This document shows, in pieces, positions 52,875 through 59,515 of a stretch of DNA of 59,515 nt. Origin of the DNA: Pseudomonadota bacterium (GTDB lineage Bacteria; Pseudomonadota; Gammaproteobacteria; DASZBR01); NCBI GenBank assembly GCA_021777765.1, contig JAJYDF010000019.1, forward strand, positions 1 to 59,515. The letters run 5' to 3'. Position numbers and translations under genes: made by a program. The number at the start of each line of letters is the position of its first letter. The stretch's first letter is position 1. The notes below the pieces were generated by a model. It saw only the letters and a program-made list of their open reading frames with translations, searched no databases and was not told the origin of the DNA.

Positions 52875-53968
52875 ACATTAAACAGAAACAATTTACGCAG
52901 AAAGTATTAAAATGGTTTGATCAACATGGCCGTAAGAATTTGCCATGGCAGCAACAAATTTCACCCTATCGTGTGTGGATTTCAGAAATTATGTTGCAAC
53001 AAACACAAGTGCAAACGGTCATTCCCTATTTTAATCGCTTTATTAAACGTTTTCCGAATATTGTTTCTTTAGCACAAGCGCATGAAGATGAAGTATTACA
53101 TTTATGGACTGGGCTTGGTTATTATGCGCGTGCACGAAATTGTCATCGTGCAGCTCAAATTATTCAACAACAATTTAATGGAAAATTTCCTGATGATTTA
53201 AACACAATACAATCTTTACCGGGGATTGGTCGATCAACAGCGGGTGCAATTTTATCGCTGGCGATGCAAATTCCAGCCGCAATATTAGATGGCAATGTTA
53301 AACGCGTCTTAACAAGAACACATGCAATTAAAGGTTATCCTGGATTAACTGAAGTTTCCGAACAATTATGGCAAATAGCTGAAATGTACACGCCACAAAA
53401 AAAAGCTGCTGCATATAATCAAGCTATGATGGATATCGGTGCAATGATTTGCACACGCACACAACCGCAATGCCAAAAATGTCCTTTGCAAAATAATTGT
53501 ATTGCGCGTCAACTGAATAAAATGAGTGAATTTCCCAGTAAAAAAGCGAATAAACCATTACCTGTAAAATCGCAACAATTATTAATTATATGTAATGATC
53601 GCGGTGAGGTGTTGTTGGAAAAACGTCCCGCAAAAGGAATTTGGGGCGGTTTGTGGAGTTTGCCTGAATATCCCACTGATGAAAATATTAAATCTTGGTG
53701 TTGGCAAAATTATCGTTGCCGTATCGATCAAGTTCAACATTGGCCTATGTTTAGGCATACATTTACTCATTTTCATTTGGAAATTGTACCGATATTAGTA
53801 ACAATAAAAACGAACGCAAAAAATAAACCGATAGATCCATTAATTTGGTATAATGTGAAACTGCCAGATACACGTGGTTTAGCTGCGCCAATTAAAAAAA
53901 TATTAGATCAAGTAGCAAACAATTTTTTCCTTCTCCCGCTTGCGGGAGAAGGTGCCGAAGGCGGATGA
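52871..53968 (+). CDS. mutY: A/G-specific adenine glycosylase, C terminus supplied by a repeat
   Basis: 365 residues. Removes adenine mispaired with 8-oxoguanine. Catalytic Glu39 (SEIMLQQTQVQT), helix-hairpin-helix LPGIGRSTAGAIL, catalytic Asp140 (ILDGNVKRVL) and the 4Fe-4S cysteines 194, 201, 204 and 210. The C-terminal NUDIX-like domain (about 230-350) recognises 8-oxoG. The last 13 residues (353-365, FLLPLAGEGAEGG) and the stop are encoded by a family A repeat starting at 53929. The natural stop was probably lost, or the repeat inserted at the very end. Starts in ATGA overlap with the AsmA gene. Confidence 0.94.
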   Translation: MNIKQKQFTQKVLKWFDQHGRKNLPWQQQISPYRVWISEIMLQQTQVQTVIPYFNRFIKRFPNIVSLAQAHEDEVLHLWTGLGYYARARNCHRAAQIIQQQFNGKFPDDLNTIQSLPGIGRSTAGAILSLAMQIPAAILDGNVKRVLTRTHAIKGYPGLTEVSEQLWQIAEMYTPQKKAAAYNQAMMDIGAMICTRTQPQCQKCPLQNNCIARQLNKMSEFPSKKANKPLPVKSQQLLIICNDRGEVLLEKRPAKGIWGGLWSLPEYPTDENIKSWCWQNYRCRIDQVQHWPMFRHTFTHFHLEIVPILVTIKTNAKNKPIDPLIWYNVKLPDTRGLAAPIKKILDQVANNFFLLPLAGEGAEGG

Positions 53969-53973
53969 GGGTG
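53929..53973 (+). repeat. Dispersed repeat, family A, overlapping mutY
   Basis: CCTTCTCCCGCTTGCGGGAG, then GTGCCGAAGGCGGATGAGGG. Its reading frame here supplies the mutY 3' end and TGA stop. Confidence 0.9.
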
Positions 53974-54096
53974 TTTAAATAATTATTTTGTAAAATTTAA
54001 TTTCGCATAATATAATTAATTTTCCCCACCCAGTTTCTTCCGCATTCGTGCGAGAAAGGAAAAAACATAATTTTTCAATTTAAATAGGCAATGATA

Positions 54097-54366
54097 ATGA
54101 CCCGATTAATTCACTGTACAAAATTAAATAAAGAAGCCGAAGGCCTAGATTTCACACCATATCCTGGTGAATTAGGCCAACGCATTTATCAACACATTTC
54201 AAAAGAAGCGTGGCAAATGTGGATTAACCGACAATTAATGTTTATCAATGAATATCGATTAAATATGTTAGAGCCAAAAGCGCGTGAATTTTTAGCGCAA
54301 GAAATGGAAAAATTTTTATTCAGCGATGAAAGTAGTACGCCAGCAGGTTATGTACCAGAGAAATAG
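54097..54366 (+). CDS. yggX: Probable Fe(2+)-trafficking protein
   Basis: 89 residues from ATG 54097 (a start two codons upstream at 54091 is possible). [37 protein letters not shown] and [18 protein letters not shown] are typical YggX. It protects iron-sulfur enzymes and affects iron handling. The gene follows mutY, a MutY-YggX order common in gammaproteobacteria; MutY carries an iron-sulfur cluster. The family A repeat sits between the two. Confidence 0.95.
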   Translation: MTRLIHCTKLNKEAEGLDFTPYPGELGQRIYQHISKEAWQMWINRQLMFINEYRLNMLEPKAREFLAQEMEKFLFSDESSTPAGYVPEK

Positions 54367-54392
54367 AATAATACCTAATTAGTTTTATTAAT

Positions 54393-54480
54393 GTAGCCCT
54401 TCCATCGGAGCGCAGCGACGTGTCCGGGTAAATTAATAGAAATTCTTGGACACATCGTCGCATTCTTTAGTCCGAGCTAC
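54393..54480 (+). repeat. Dispersed palindromic repeat, family B (copy 2)
   Basis: 88-bp imperfect palindrome, ends GTAGC and GCTAC, with inner complementary stretches CGACGTGTCC and GGACACATCGTCG. Shares GGAGCGCAGCGACGTGTCCGGG with the copy at 19998. Confidence 0.85.
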
Positions 54481-54529
54481 ATTTTTATTAAGTTGATTAG
54501 AAAAATAATTAACAACAAAAGGAAAATAT

Positions 54530-55144
54530 ATGGTTCATATTGACCTACAACATTATCTAGAAGCCCCCGCCACAATCGCAGGTTTAATCAATGTCTATTT
54601 AGCAGCACGTGCAAATATTTGGAATTGGTTATTTGGGATTATCACCGTAACGTTATATATGCTGATATTTTATCAAGTTAAATTATATGCCGATATGAGC
54701 TTACAATTTATTTTTCTTATCTTACAATTTTATGGCTGTTATCAATGGTTATATGGCGGTAAAAATCATGCAGAATTGGATGTACAAAGAGCTTCCTATT
54801 CTATTTATTTATTTGCGCTCAGCTTAACATTGATTTTATTTGCATTCATTGCATTTATTTTACATACCTATACTGATTCCACTACCGTTATCATCGACGC
54901 GATTACCACAGCAATGAGTCTTGTTGCACAATGGATGATGAGTAAAAAATGGGTAGAAAATTGGTGGTTATGGATATTGGTCGATGTCATATCTATTAAA
55001 ATGTATCTATTTAAACTTTTATATTTAACGAGTGGTTTATACGCAGTATTTTTTATTATCTGTTGTATGGGATATATGACGTGGCGTAAACAATTAATGA
55101 GTAGTGAATTAAATTTTGTGCAAGTACAAACAAATGTGGGTTAA
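54530..55144 (+). CDS. pnuC: Nicotinamide riboside/mononucleotide transporter
   Basis: 204 residues, seven membrane helices. Features: LINVYLAARANIWNWLFGIIT, SLQFIFLILQFYGCYQWLYGG (the W-X-X-W-X3-G region) and WWLWILVDVISIKMYLFKLLY, the conserved substrate-channel block. Imports NR/NMN precursors of NAD, useful to host-dependent bacteria. AAAGGAAAAT before ATG 54530. No riboswitch recognised. No nadR kinase gene nearby. Confidence 0.92.
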   Translation: MVHIDLQHYLEAPATIAGLINVYLAARANIWNWLFGIITVTLYMLIFYQVKLYADMSLQFIFLILQFYGCYQWLYGGKNHAELDVQRASYSIYLFALSLTLILFAFIAFILHTYTDSTTVIIDAITTAMSLVAQWMMSKKWVENWWLWILVDVISIKMYLFKLLYLTSGLYAVFFIICCMGYMTWRKQLMSSELNFVQVQTNVG

Positions 55145-55195
55145 TTGTTGTGGATATGAATGTATAGCGATATGAAATTGAATAATTAATAATGT

Positions 55196-55229
55196 AGGGC
55201 GGATAATGGCCTGCGGCCTAATCCACCCT
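55196..55229 (+). repeat. Dispersed palindromic repeat, family C (copy 2)
   Basis: Arms AGGGCGGAT and ATCCACCCT around GGCCTGCGGCC. Related to 25816-25851, one arm position is G.U-compatible. Confidence 0.82.
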
Positions 55230-55247
55230 GTGGTTATACGACTTAAA

Positions 55248-56888
55248 TTATTTACCCATTGAGTTTTTACGCACTGAATTATTTGAAGCTGATTCTTCAT
55301 CCGGTGGTAATAATGGTTGATGATCTTTGCCATCATCTGAGTTAGTGACTGACAATGAAGCCATTTCAGTTGTTAAAAGTAATAATTGCTCTGCTGCATC
55401 AACAGCTACTTTATTTTTTCCATTTTCAATGATTGGTTGCGACCGACAACTGTTCTCAAAATCAATAATATTTCCCAAACAAAGTTTAACCTTTTCAAAT
55501 AATGGTCTTAATACCGGATCGGCTAATTTTAATTGCCAATTACTTAAATTTGTTTTGAGCTCGCTTGTTAAACCTGCAATAGCTCTGGGCGATAATGCTG
55601 ACCATTGTTCTGCTGAAAACTGGCTTAATTTACTAATAGATGCATTCAAAACGGCTAATTCATTATTTTGAGGCATTACATTATTTTGTATATCCAAGAT
55701 CCCCTTAATGGATTCAACGGTTTTTTGAAAACGAATACGAATATTTTCGATAGTATCATTTTCACGTAGAGAGCTCATATCTAAAGTAACCGCCCTAAAT
55801 TGTGAGGGCGTGCTGATAGGCTCTTCGTTAGTAATAGTAGATGAATCCGTTGCAAATATTGATAGCTCAGTGAGCCAAGTTATAAGAGAATCAGGTTTTA
55901 ACTTGATCAGTGCAGAATTCAATTCATTCTTATCTTTGATTTGCAATAATTGCGTGAAATTGTTAGTGATAGTTTGATTAAATGTTTCGTCATTCATTAA
56001 ACTTTTTAATTTAACAAAGGCATCAACGATTACTTTAAATCTATCTAATGCATTTTTATCATTCAGTAATAATAATGATGCGAAATGTTTAGCAACAATT
56101 TCGTTAAATAAGGCTTCAGGTATTATCTCGCTTAAAGCTAGCAATGCATCTGTAATATAATTCAATTTGTCTATTATAATATCACTGCTAATTTGTACGG
56201 GCGTAGTGGGTAAAATGCATTGTTTAATATTTTCAAAAATATTTTGTCGAACCATGAGGCTACTTATGCCGTTATAATTTTTATCAGCATACTCGAGTGA
56301 CATTACACCATTTAATAATTTGATGAGCATGGCTTCCTCAAGCGGATTTTTTCGTGCGGCTAATTTTTCCATGACGATAGTATTTAAAATATTAAATAAC
56401 ACATTTTCTGTTACATACTTAAAATGTGAATCTGGCGGTGCCTTATTGAGTTTTTCACTCATTGGCAAAATAATACTTTTATAATGGTGGTAAACAACTT
56501 GAGGAAATGAAATTGATTTTAAAATCTGTTCTGGATCATTGGTATTGATAATTGCATTGAATATATCATTAAATAATTTAGTTGCCCCAACACTTTTTTT
56601 TACCTCATATAAAAATAAATATTTACCTAGCGTTTTTTGTTGCCGTAAAATTCCCAGTTGTAATGCATTTGCTTCATAGGAGAGTAATTTCTCAACAAGA
56701 TGATAAATTTGAGAATCATTTAAAAAATTGCCGATGTATTCAATAAAATCATAAATCTCATCAATTTTTTTGTTGAAAAATGTGTTATACAATTTAGCTA
56801 TTAAAGCATCGTTACTAAAAATATTCCCGTTTAAAATATCTGTACCAAATTCTTTAGCGGCGGAAAGTGTCAGCTTGCTTGGTTTCAT
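55248..56888 (-). CDS. Large orphan protein, effector candidate
   Basis: 546 residues from ATG 56888 (GAGGGA before it; ATG 56900 possible). No signal peptide or known domain. Mostly amphipathic helices with Leu/Ile/Asn/Lys-rich, ARM-like rhythm in residues 20-380, a short Thr/Ser-rich hinge near 365-380 (STITNEEPISTPSQF), and a C-terminal tail. The last 30 residues contain an acidic PDEESASNN patch followed by a basic end (VRKNSMGK). Glu-rich patches about 10-20 residues from the end are typical of Dot/Icm substrates. Stands alone. Confidence 0.5.
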   Translation of the reverse strand: MKPSKLTLSAAKEFGTDILNGNIFSNDALIAKLYNTFFNKKIDEIYDFIEYIGNFLNDSQIYHLVEKLLSYEANALQLGILRQQKTLGKYLFLYEVKKSVGATKLFNDIFNAIINTNDPEQILKSISFPQVVYHHYKSIILPMSEKLNKAPPDSHFKYVTENVLFNILNTIVMEKLAARKNPLEEAMLIKLLNGVMSLEYADKNYNGISSLMVRQNIFENIKQCILPTTPVQISSDIIIDKLNYITDALLALSEIIPEALFNEIVAKHFASLLLLNDKNALDRFKVIVDAFVKLKSLMNDETFNQTITNNFTQLLQIKDKNELNSALIKLKPDSLITWLTELSIFATDSSTITNEEPISTPSQFRAVTLDMSSLRENDTIENIRIRFQKTVESIKGILDIQNNVMPQNNELAVLNASISKLSQFSAEQWSALSPRAIAGLTSELKTNLSNWQLKLADPVLRPLFEKVKLCLGNIIDFENSCRSQPIIENGKNKVAVDAAEQLLLLTTEMASLSVTNSDDGKDHQPLLPPDEESASNNSVRKNSMGK

Positions 56889-56900
56889 GATGTCCCTCAT

Positions 56901-57297
56901 CGGTAATTAATTATAATGTTTAAAGGAGTGCGATATTATGCCCGGAACCTTAAAATAATATTAGGTTCTGAGCAATTTTTTGAATCATTTTCTCTAACAG
57001 CGCATTTTGTTATTCATGGCCCATTCCCTCCTTCCCCCTAGAATGCACCGAATGATTTTTTTTCCTTCTCCCGCTTGCGGGAGAAGGTGCCGAAGGCGGA
57101 TGAGGGTGGTCTTAAAAATGGCACTATTAAGGAAACTCGATACTGCACGACCTAATCTTAAGCATTGAACTAACCACAAACACAAAATTAGGGGCATCCC
57201 AGAGAATTACCATCAAATCCCCTTGACTCAGATCGTCCTACCCGCTTTAATAGTGATCTTTTCTTGTTAACTTGTAAGCACATCAGAAGTTCAATCT
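56901..57297 (+). other. 397-bp gap before tRNA-Phe
   Basis: No convincing gene. Holds one family A repeat (57064-57109). A 67-codon minus-strand frame overlapping the repeat is rejected. TTGTTAACTTGTAAGC just upstream of the tRNA could contain promoter elements, not confirmed. Confidence 0.4.
57064..57109 (+). repeat. Dispersed repeat, family A (single arm)
   Basis: CCTTCTCCCGCTTGCGGGAG, then GTGCCGAAGGCGGATGAGGG, nearly identical to 53929-53973. Confidence 0.9.
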
Positions 57298-57373
<76 letters not shown>

Positions 57374-57813
57374 GTTAAATCAATGAGTTAGGTCCATTCG
57401 CCCGCAAAATTCAAATTGCTTTGCGTGAGCCTTGCGTGATTTATCTTTATGCGGTCGACTTCAGTAAAGTTAAATTCTGTCCTTTTTCTTCATAATCTTT
57501 ATTTTGAATCAGCTTTAAATCTTTATAGAGCTTAAAGTGTTTGATCTTTTCATTTGAATAAATTGTAAGCGCTTAGTAGAGCCGCATAAACCTTTTTCAC
57601 GTTGTGAACTGGCATCAACATATGTTCTATGTGATGAAGGCCCTGCAGAAATTATTCCAGTCTTGTTACAAAGAAAATATACTAGATGGTTAATTAATCT
57701 CTTTCTCATATTTGTTACTATTAGTACTGACTCCCTTGAGTTTTTTGGAAAAAAACGAGGTTTGGTCAAAAGAAATTTTTCAAATACTAGCTTATCAGAT
57801 AATCATGGGGCGC
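57374..57813 (-). other. 440-bp gap with decayed coding fragments
   Basis: No intact gene. A minus-strand fragment of about 41 codons (57447-57569) reads HFKLYKDLKLIQNKDYEEKG to a stop and looks like the tail of a lost protein. TTGCGTGA occurs twice, three bases apart, at 57421 and 57432. No repeat of the tRNA 3' end found nearby. Confidence 0.35.
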
Positions 57814-57842
57814 TTGATATATCTCAAATTGAGATATATACT
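57814..57842 (+). promoter_or_regulatory. higBA promoter with palindromic operator
   Basis: TTGATA (57814-57819), 17 bp, TATACT (57837-57842). A 23-bp palindrome (57817-57839, arms ATATATCTCAA / TTGAGATATAT around one base) fills the spacer and touches both boxes. Typical of autorepression by the antitoxin. Confidence 0.8.
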
Positions 57843-57860
57843 TAATAAAAAGGATAAATT

Positions 57861-58145
57861 ATGCATATCATCACACAACAACGTGTTTGGGAGGCAAAAA
57901 GAAAGTATCCAGACTCTAATAGTGCACTTGATGGTTGGTATCGGATTATGAAGAAAAATAGCTTTAAGAATTTTTCTGAACTTAAACGAACCATTAATAG
58001 CGTAGATAAAGTAGGGAGCTTGTATGTTTTTGATATTGGCGGTAATAAGCTGAGATTGATTGCCAATATCCACTTTAATCGTCATAAAATTTATATCAGA
58101 AATATTTTAACGCACAAAGAATATGATGAAGGTAATTGGAAATAG
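57861..58145 (+). CDS. higB: HigB-type mRNA-interferase toxin
   Basis: 94 residues of the HigB/RelE superfamily: LDGWYRIMKKNSFKNFSELK near the start, then VFDIGGNKLRLIANIHF and HKIYIRNILTHKEYDEGNW, the conserved end. This family cuts mRNA at the ribosome. AAAGGA before ATG 57861. It is first in the pair, toxin before antitoxin, as usual for HigBA. Frame intact. Confidence 0.92.
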   Translation: MHIITQQRVWEAKRKYPDSNSALDGWYRIMKKNSFKNFSELKRTINSVDKVGSLYVFDIGGNKLRLIANIHFNRHKIYIRNILTHKEYDEGNWK

Positions 58146-58157
58146 GGGGTAACAATC

Positions 58158-58562
58158 ATGAATCAAGTACTAGAGACAGCTATCAAACACTGGGACTATG
58201 TTGCACCACTTGCTCATAAACCTGTTAATAAAAAGGAATTCGACAAATTAGTTGCGAGACTGGATGAATTACTAGATAGAGTGGGAGATGATGAAAATCA
58301 TCGTTTAATGGGTTTGGTCGACCTATTAAGTCAATTAATAGCTGAATATGAAGATGAACACTCTCAAGATTTCACAGATAAAGGAATTGATGCATTACTA
58401 TTTTTAATGGAGACTCACAATTTAAATCAATCTGATTTATCTGAGATAGCAAGCCAAGGGGTTATGTCTGAGATACTTAATCGCAAACGTCCACTTAACT
58501 TGCGGCAGATAAAACTATTAGCAGAACGATTTAATGTTGATCCATCTACTTTCATAGATTGA
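58158..58562 (+). CDS. higA: HigA-type antitoxin with HTH domain
   Basis: 134 residues. N-terminal half (1-70) is the toxin-binding part; the C-terminal half has an XRE-type helix-turn-helix, LMETHNLNQSDLSEI followed by SEILNRKRPLNLRQIKLLAERF. Would bind the palindrome at 57817-57839. Starts 12 bp after the toxin stop with AGGGGTAAC ribosome binding site. Module appears complete. Confidence 0.9.
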   Translation: MNQVLETAIKHWDYVAPLAHKPVNKKEFDKLVARLDELLDRVGDDENHRLMGLVDLLSQLIAEYEDEHSQDFTDKGIDALLFLMETHNLNQSDLSEIASQGVMSEILNRKRPLNLRQIKLLAERFNVDPSTFID

Positions 58563-58674
58563 TTATGTTTTTCCGGAAATAAGTACTTTCCATATTAGCT
58601 TGTCGGAAAAAGGCAAGTGCTTTTATATTAATCAATTTTTTAAAGATAAATAATGTGACCTAACTCCATTCTTT

Positions 58675-59095
58675 TTAAATTTTCTTTAGCCTTCCTTCCT
58701 TTTCCAAACTGGTCAAGGATCTGTATTTCATCAATATGTTGCATGAATTTTTCACCCGTTGAGTTTTTGTTTTTATAAGATAAGCTCCGAAAGCTTTTTT
58801 CATAGCAGAAATATGGTTATTAAATTCATAGAAATAATATTCATCAATAGTGCGATGAGATCTACTTGAATGCATTGCGGCTGCAATTTGATTTAGATTA
58901 TTAGGAATGCCAACTAATTGTCTAATCGAAATTTTAATCAATGATTGCTCATCAGTTAAGAGGTCGATATCGTTATTGATAGATTTATATTAGAAGTCGA
59001 ACATAAGTTTCACATATATCTTGTGATAGGTTTTTAAACGCATTATTTTCTAAAGAGGTGAGTCAGACATGAAACATTTCTGTTTTGTTATTCAT
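58675..59095 (-). pseudogene. MobC-like mobilisation protein remnant
   Basis: Minus-strand fragments. The larger (58675-58984) contains ISIRQLVGIPNNLNQIAAAM, the NNLNQIA motif of MobC relaxosome proteins that bind oriT. The smaller (58985-59095) reads FKNLSQDICETYVRLLI and would precede it in one protein, but an in-frame TGA (59063-59065), a TAA and a frameshift separate them. No start with a ribosome binding site. Suggests a former mobilisable element; no intact relaxase or oriT is visible. Confidence 0.5.
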
Positions 59096-59474
59096 ATCTC
59101 TCATAATTTTTATTTTCCGTTTTGCTGTTAAAGCTGTTTTGAATTGTAGTGTTTTATTGATCTAGATTCATCCACGAGAAACTCGTTTTGGCGATGTCAA
59201 TTGGATACAAATGCATTTACATTTTGAATAAATTGTTGAGATAAAAAATATCACAAAGTGATAATTGTATCTCATAAAACCTATCCCGCATTAATCATTT
59301 TTTCAGAGATGGCATAGACATAAATGTTCATTAACAAAAATTACATAATTTAACATCTACTAATATATTGCATAAGCCCCGCTGTAACATTGTAACCCCT
59401 CAATAATCCCATCTTTTCCCCCTAAAAAATAAATGATTCACTGCCCTCACTGAATAAATTAGGAGGGCTAAAGA
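59096..59474 (+). other. 379-bp gap upstream of the last gene
   Basis: No gene recognised. AT-rich with scattered stops. AGGAGGG at 59461-59467 is a strong ribosome binding site for the gene starting at 59475. Confidence 0.4.
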
Positions 59475-59515
59475 AATGCAAACACAAGAAAACATACATA
59501 ATCAATCACAACAAC
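59475..59515 (+). CDS. Start of an unidentified gene (runs off window)
   Basis: ATG at 59475, seven bases after a strong AGGAGGG. Only 13 codons are visible (MQTQENIHNQSQQ), rich in Gln and Asn. Identity cannot be judged. Confidence 0.6.

Noticed and set aside
57515..57769. 84-codon minus-strand frame near the tRNA
   Set aside because: No ribosome binding site and no similarity; a different frame in the same place holds the more protein-like fragment.
57383..58680. Similar short words ATGAGTTAGGTCC and GACCTAACTCCAT in opposite orientation as att sites
   Set aside because: Only about 12 bases match, with an insertion and in inverted orientation, which does not fit attL/attR.

Overview
The window is AT-rich, densely coded DNA from a gammaproteobacterium. 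The nearest fit is order Legionellales (Legionella/Coxiella/Berkiella type). This is an inference from base composition, several large proteins of eukaryote-like or low-complexity design (C58-like cysteine protease candidate, Sel1/TPR protein, two large orphans), housekeeping genes of gammaproteobacterial type (fumC, mutY-yggX, dtd, pnuC) and many short GC-rich dispersed repeats. No Dot/Icm genes lie in the window, so effector calls rest on protein features only.

Layout. 1-3600: 5' part of a quinol nitric oxide reductase gene (minus), a DUF488 protein, a small membrane protein, two gene remnants joined back to back (a FabI-like tail and a V-type ATPase subunit A tail), and a hemolysin III protein. 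3800-9700: a Fes-like esterase, a 699-residue protein with a Cys-His-Asp pattern like YopT/C58 proteases, a pentapeptide-repeat protein, and an NTF2/LuxR fusion with its own small NTF2 partner. 9800-13900: PA0069-type radical SAM protein, M15 peptidase, lytic transglycosylase and DSD1-type PLP enzyme. 14200-16400: AbiEi antitoxin with an AbiEii toxin broken by a 26-bp tandem duplication, then dtd. 16400-30500: a decayed 12-bp-repeat gene remnant, a RecQ helicase fused to a phosphoribosyltransferase-like domain, methyltransferases, GNAT enzymes, tandem FUSC proteins, a 5'-nucleotidase-family protein without a signal peptide and a 3-hydroxyisobutyrate-dehydrogenase-like enzyme. 30500-33900: YchJ, a phospholipid operon with three lesions, and a dienelactone hydrolase. 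33900-38300: a minus-strand cluster with a 991-residue Sel1/TPR protein. 38500-41700: VapBC, an orphan receiver protein, an orphan LuxR-type protein and an S24-like repressor whose cleavage residues are missing. 41900-45000: SDR-DoxX fusion, DUF2269, an exported PTP-like phytase and an orphan bufferin-like peptide. 45100-57000: fumC, OPT transporter, two large orphan proteins, AsmA, mutY, yggX and pnuC. 57298-59515: tRNA-Phe followed by a HigBA module and decayed mobilisation genes, probably one end of an integrated element, then the start of another gene.

Three themes recur. First, decay by small events: homopolymer slips, a 26-bp duplication and 5'-truncated remnants. Second, three toxin-antitoxin modules (AbiE broken; VapBC and HigBA intact), two of them with clear palindromic operators. 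Third, a family of GC-rich palindromic repeats sits mostly at gene 3' ends. Two composite copies show compensatory changes between arms, and one copy supplies the last 13 codons and stop of mutY. The strongest candidates for something new are the C58-like protein with its Fes-like neighbour, the paired remnants at 2093-2719, the orphan bufferin-like gene, and the covarying composite repeats.
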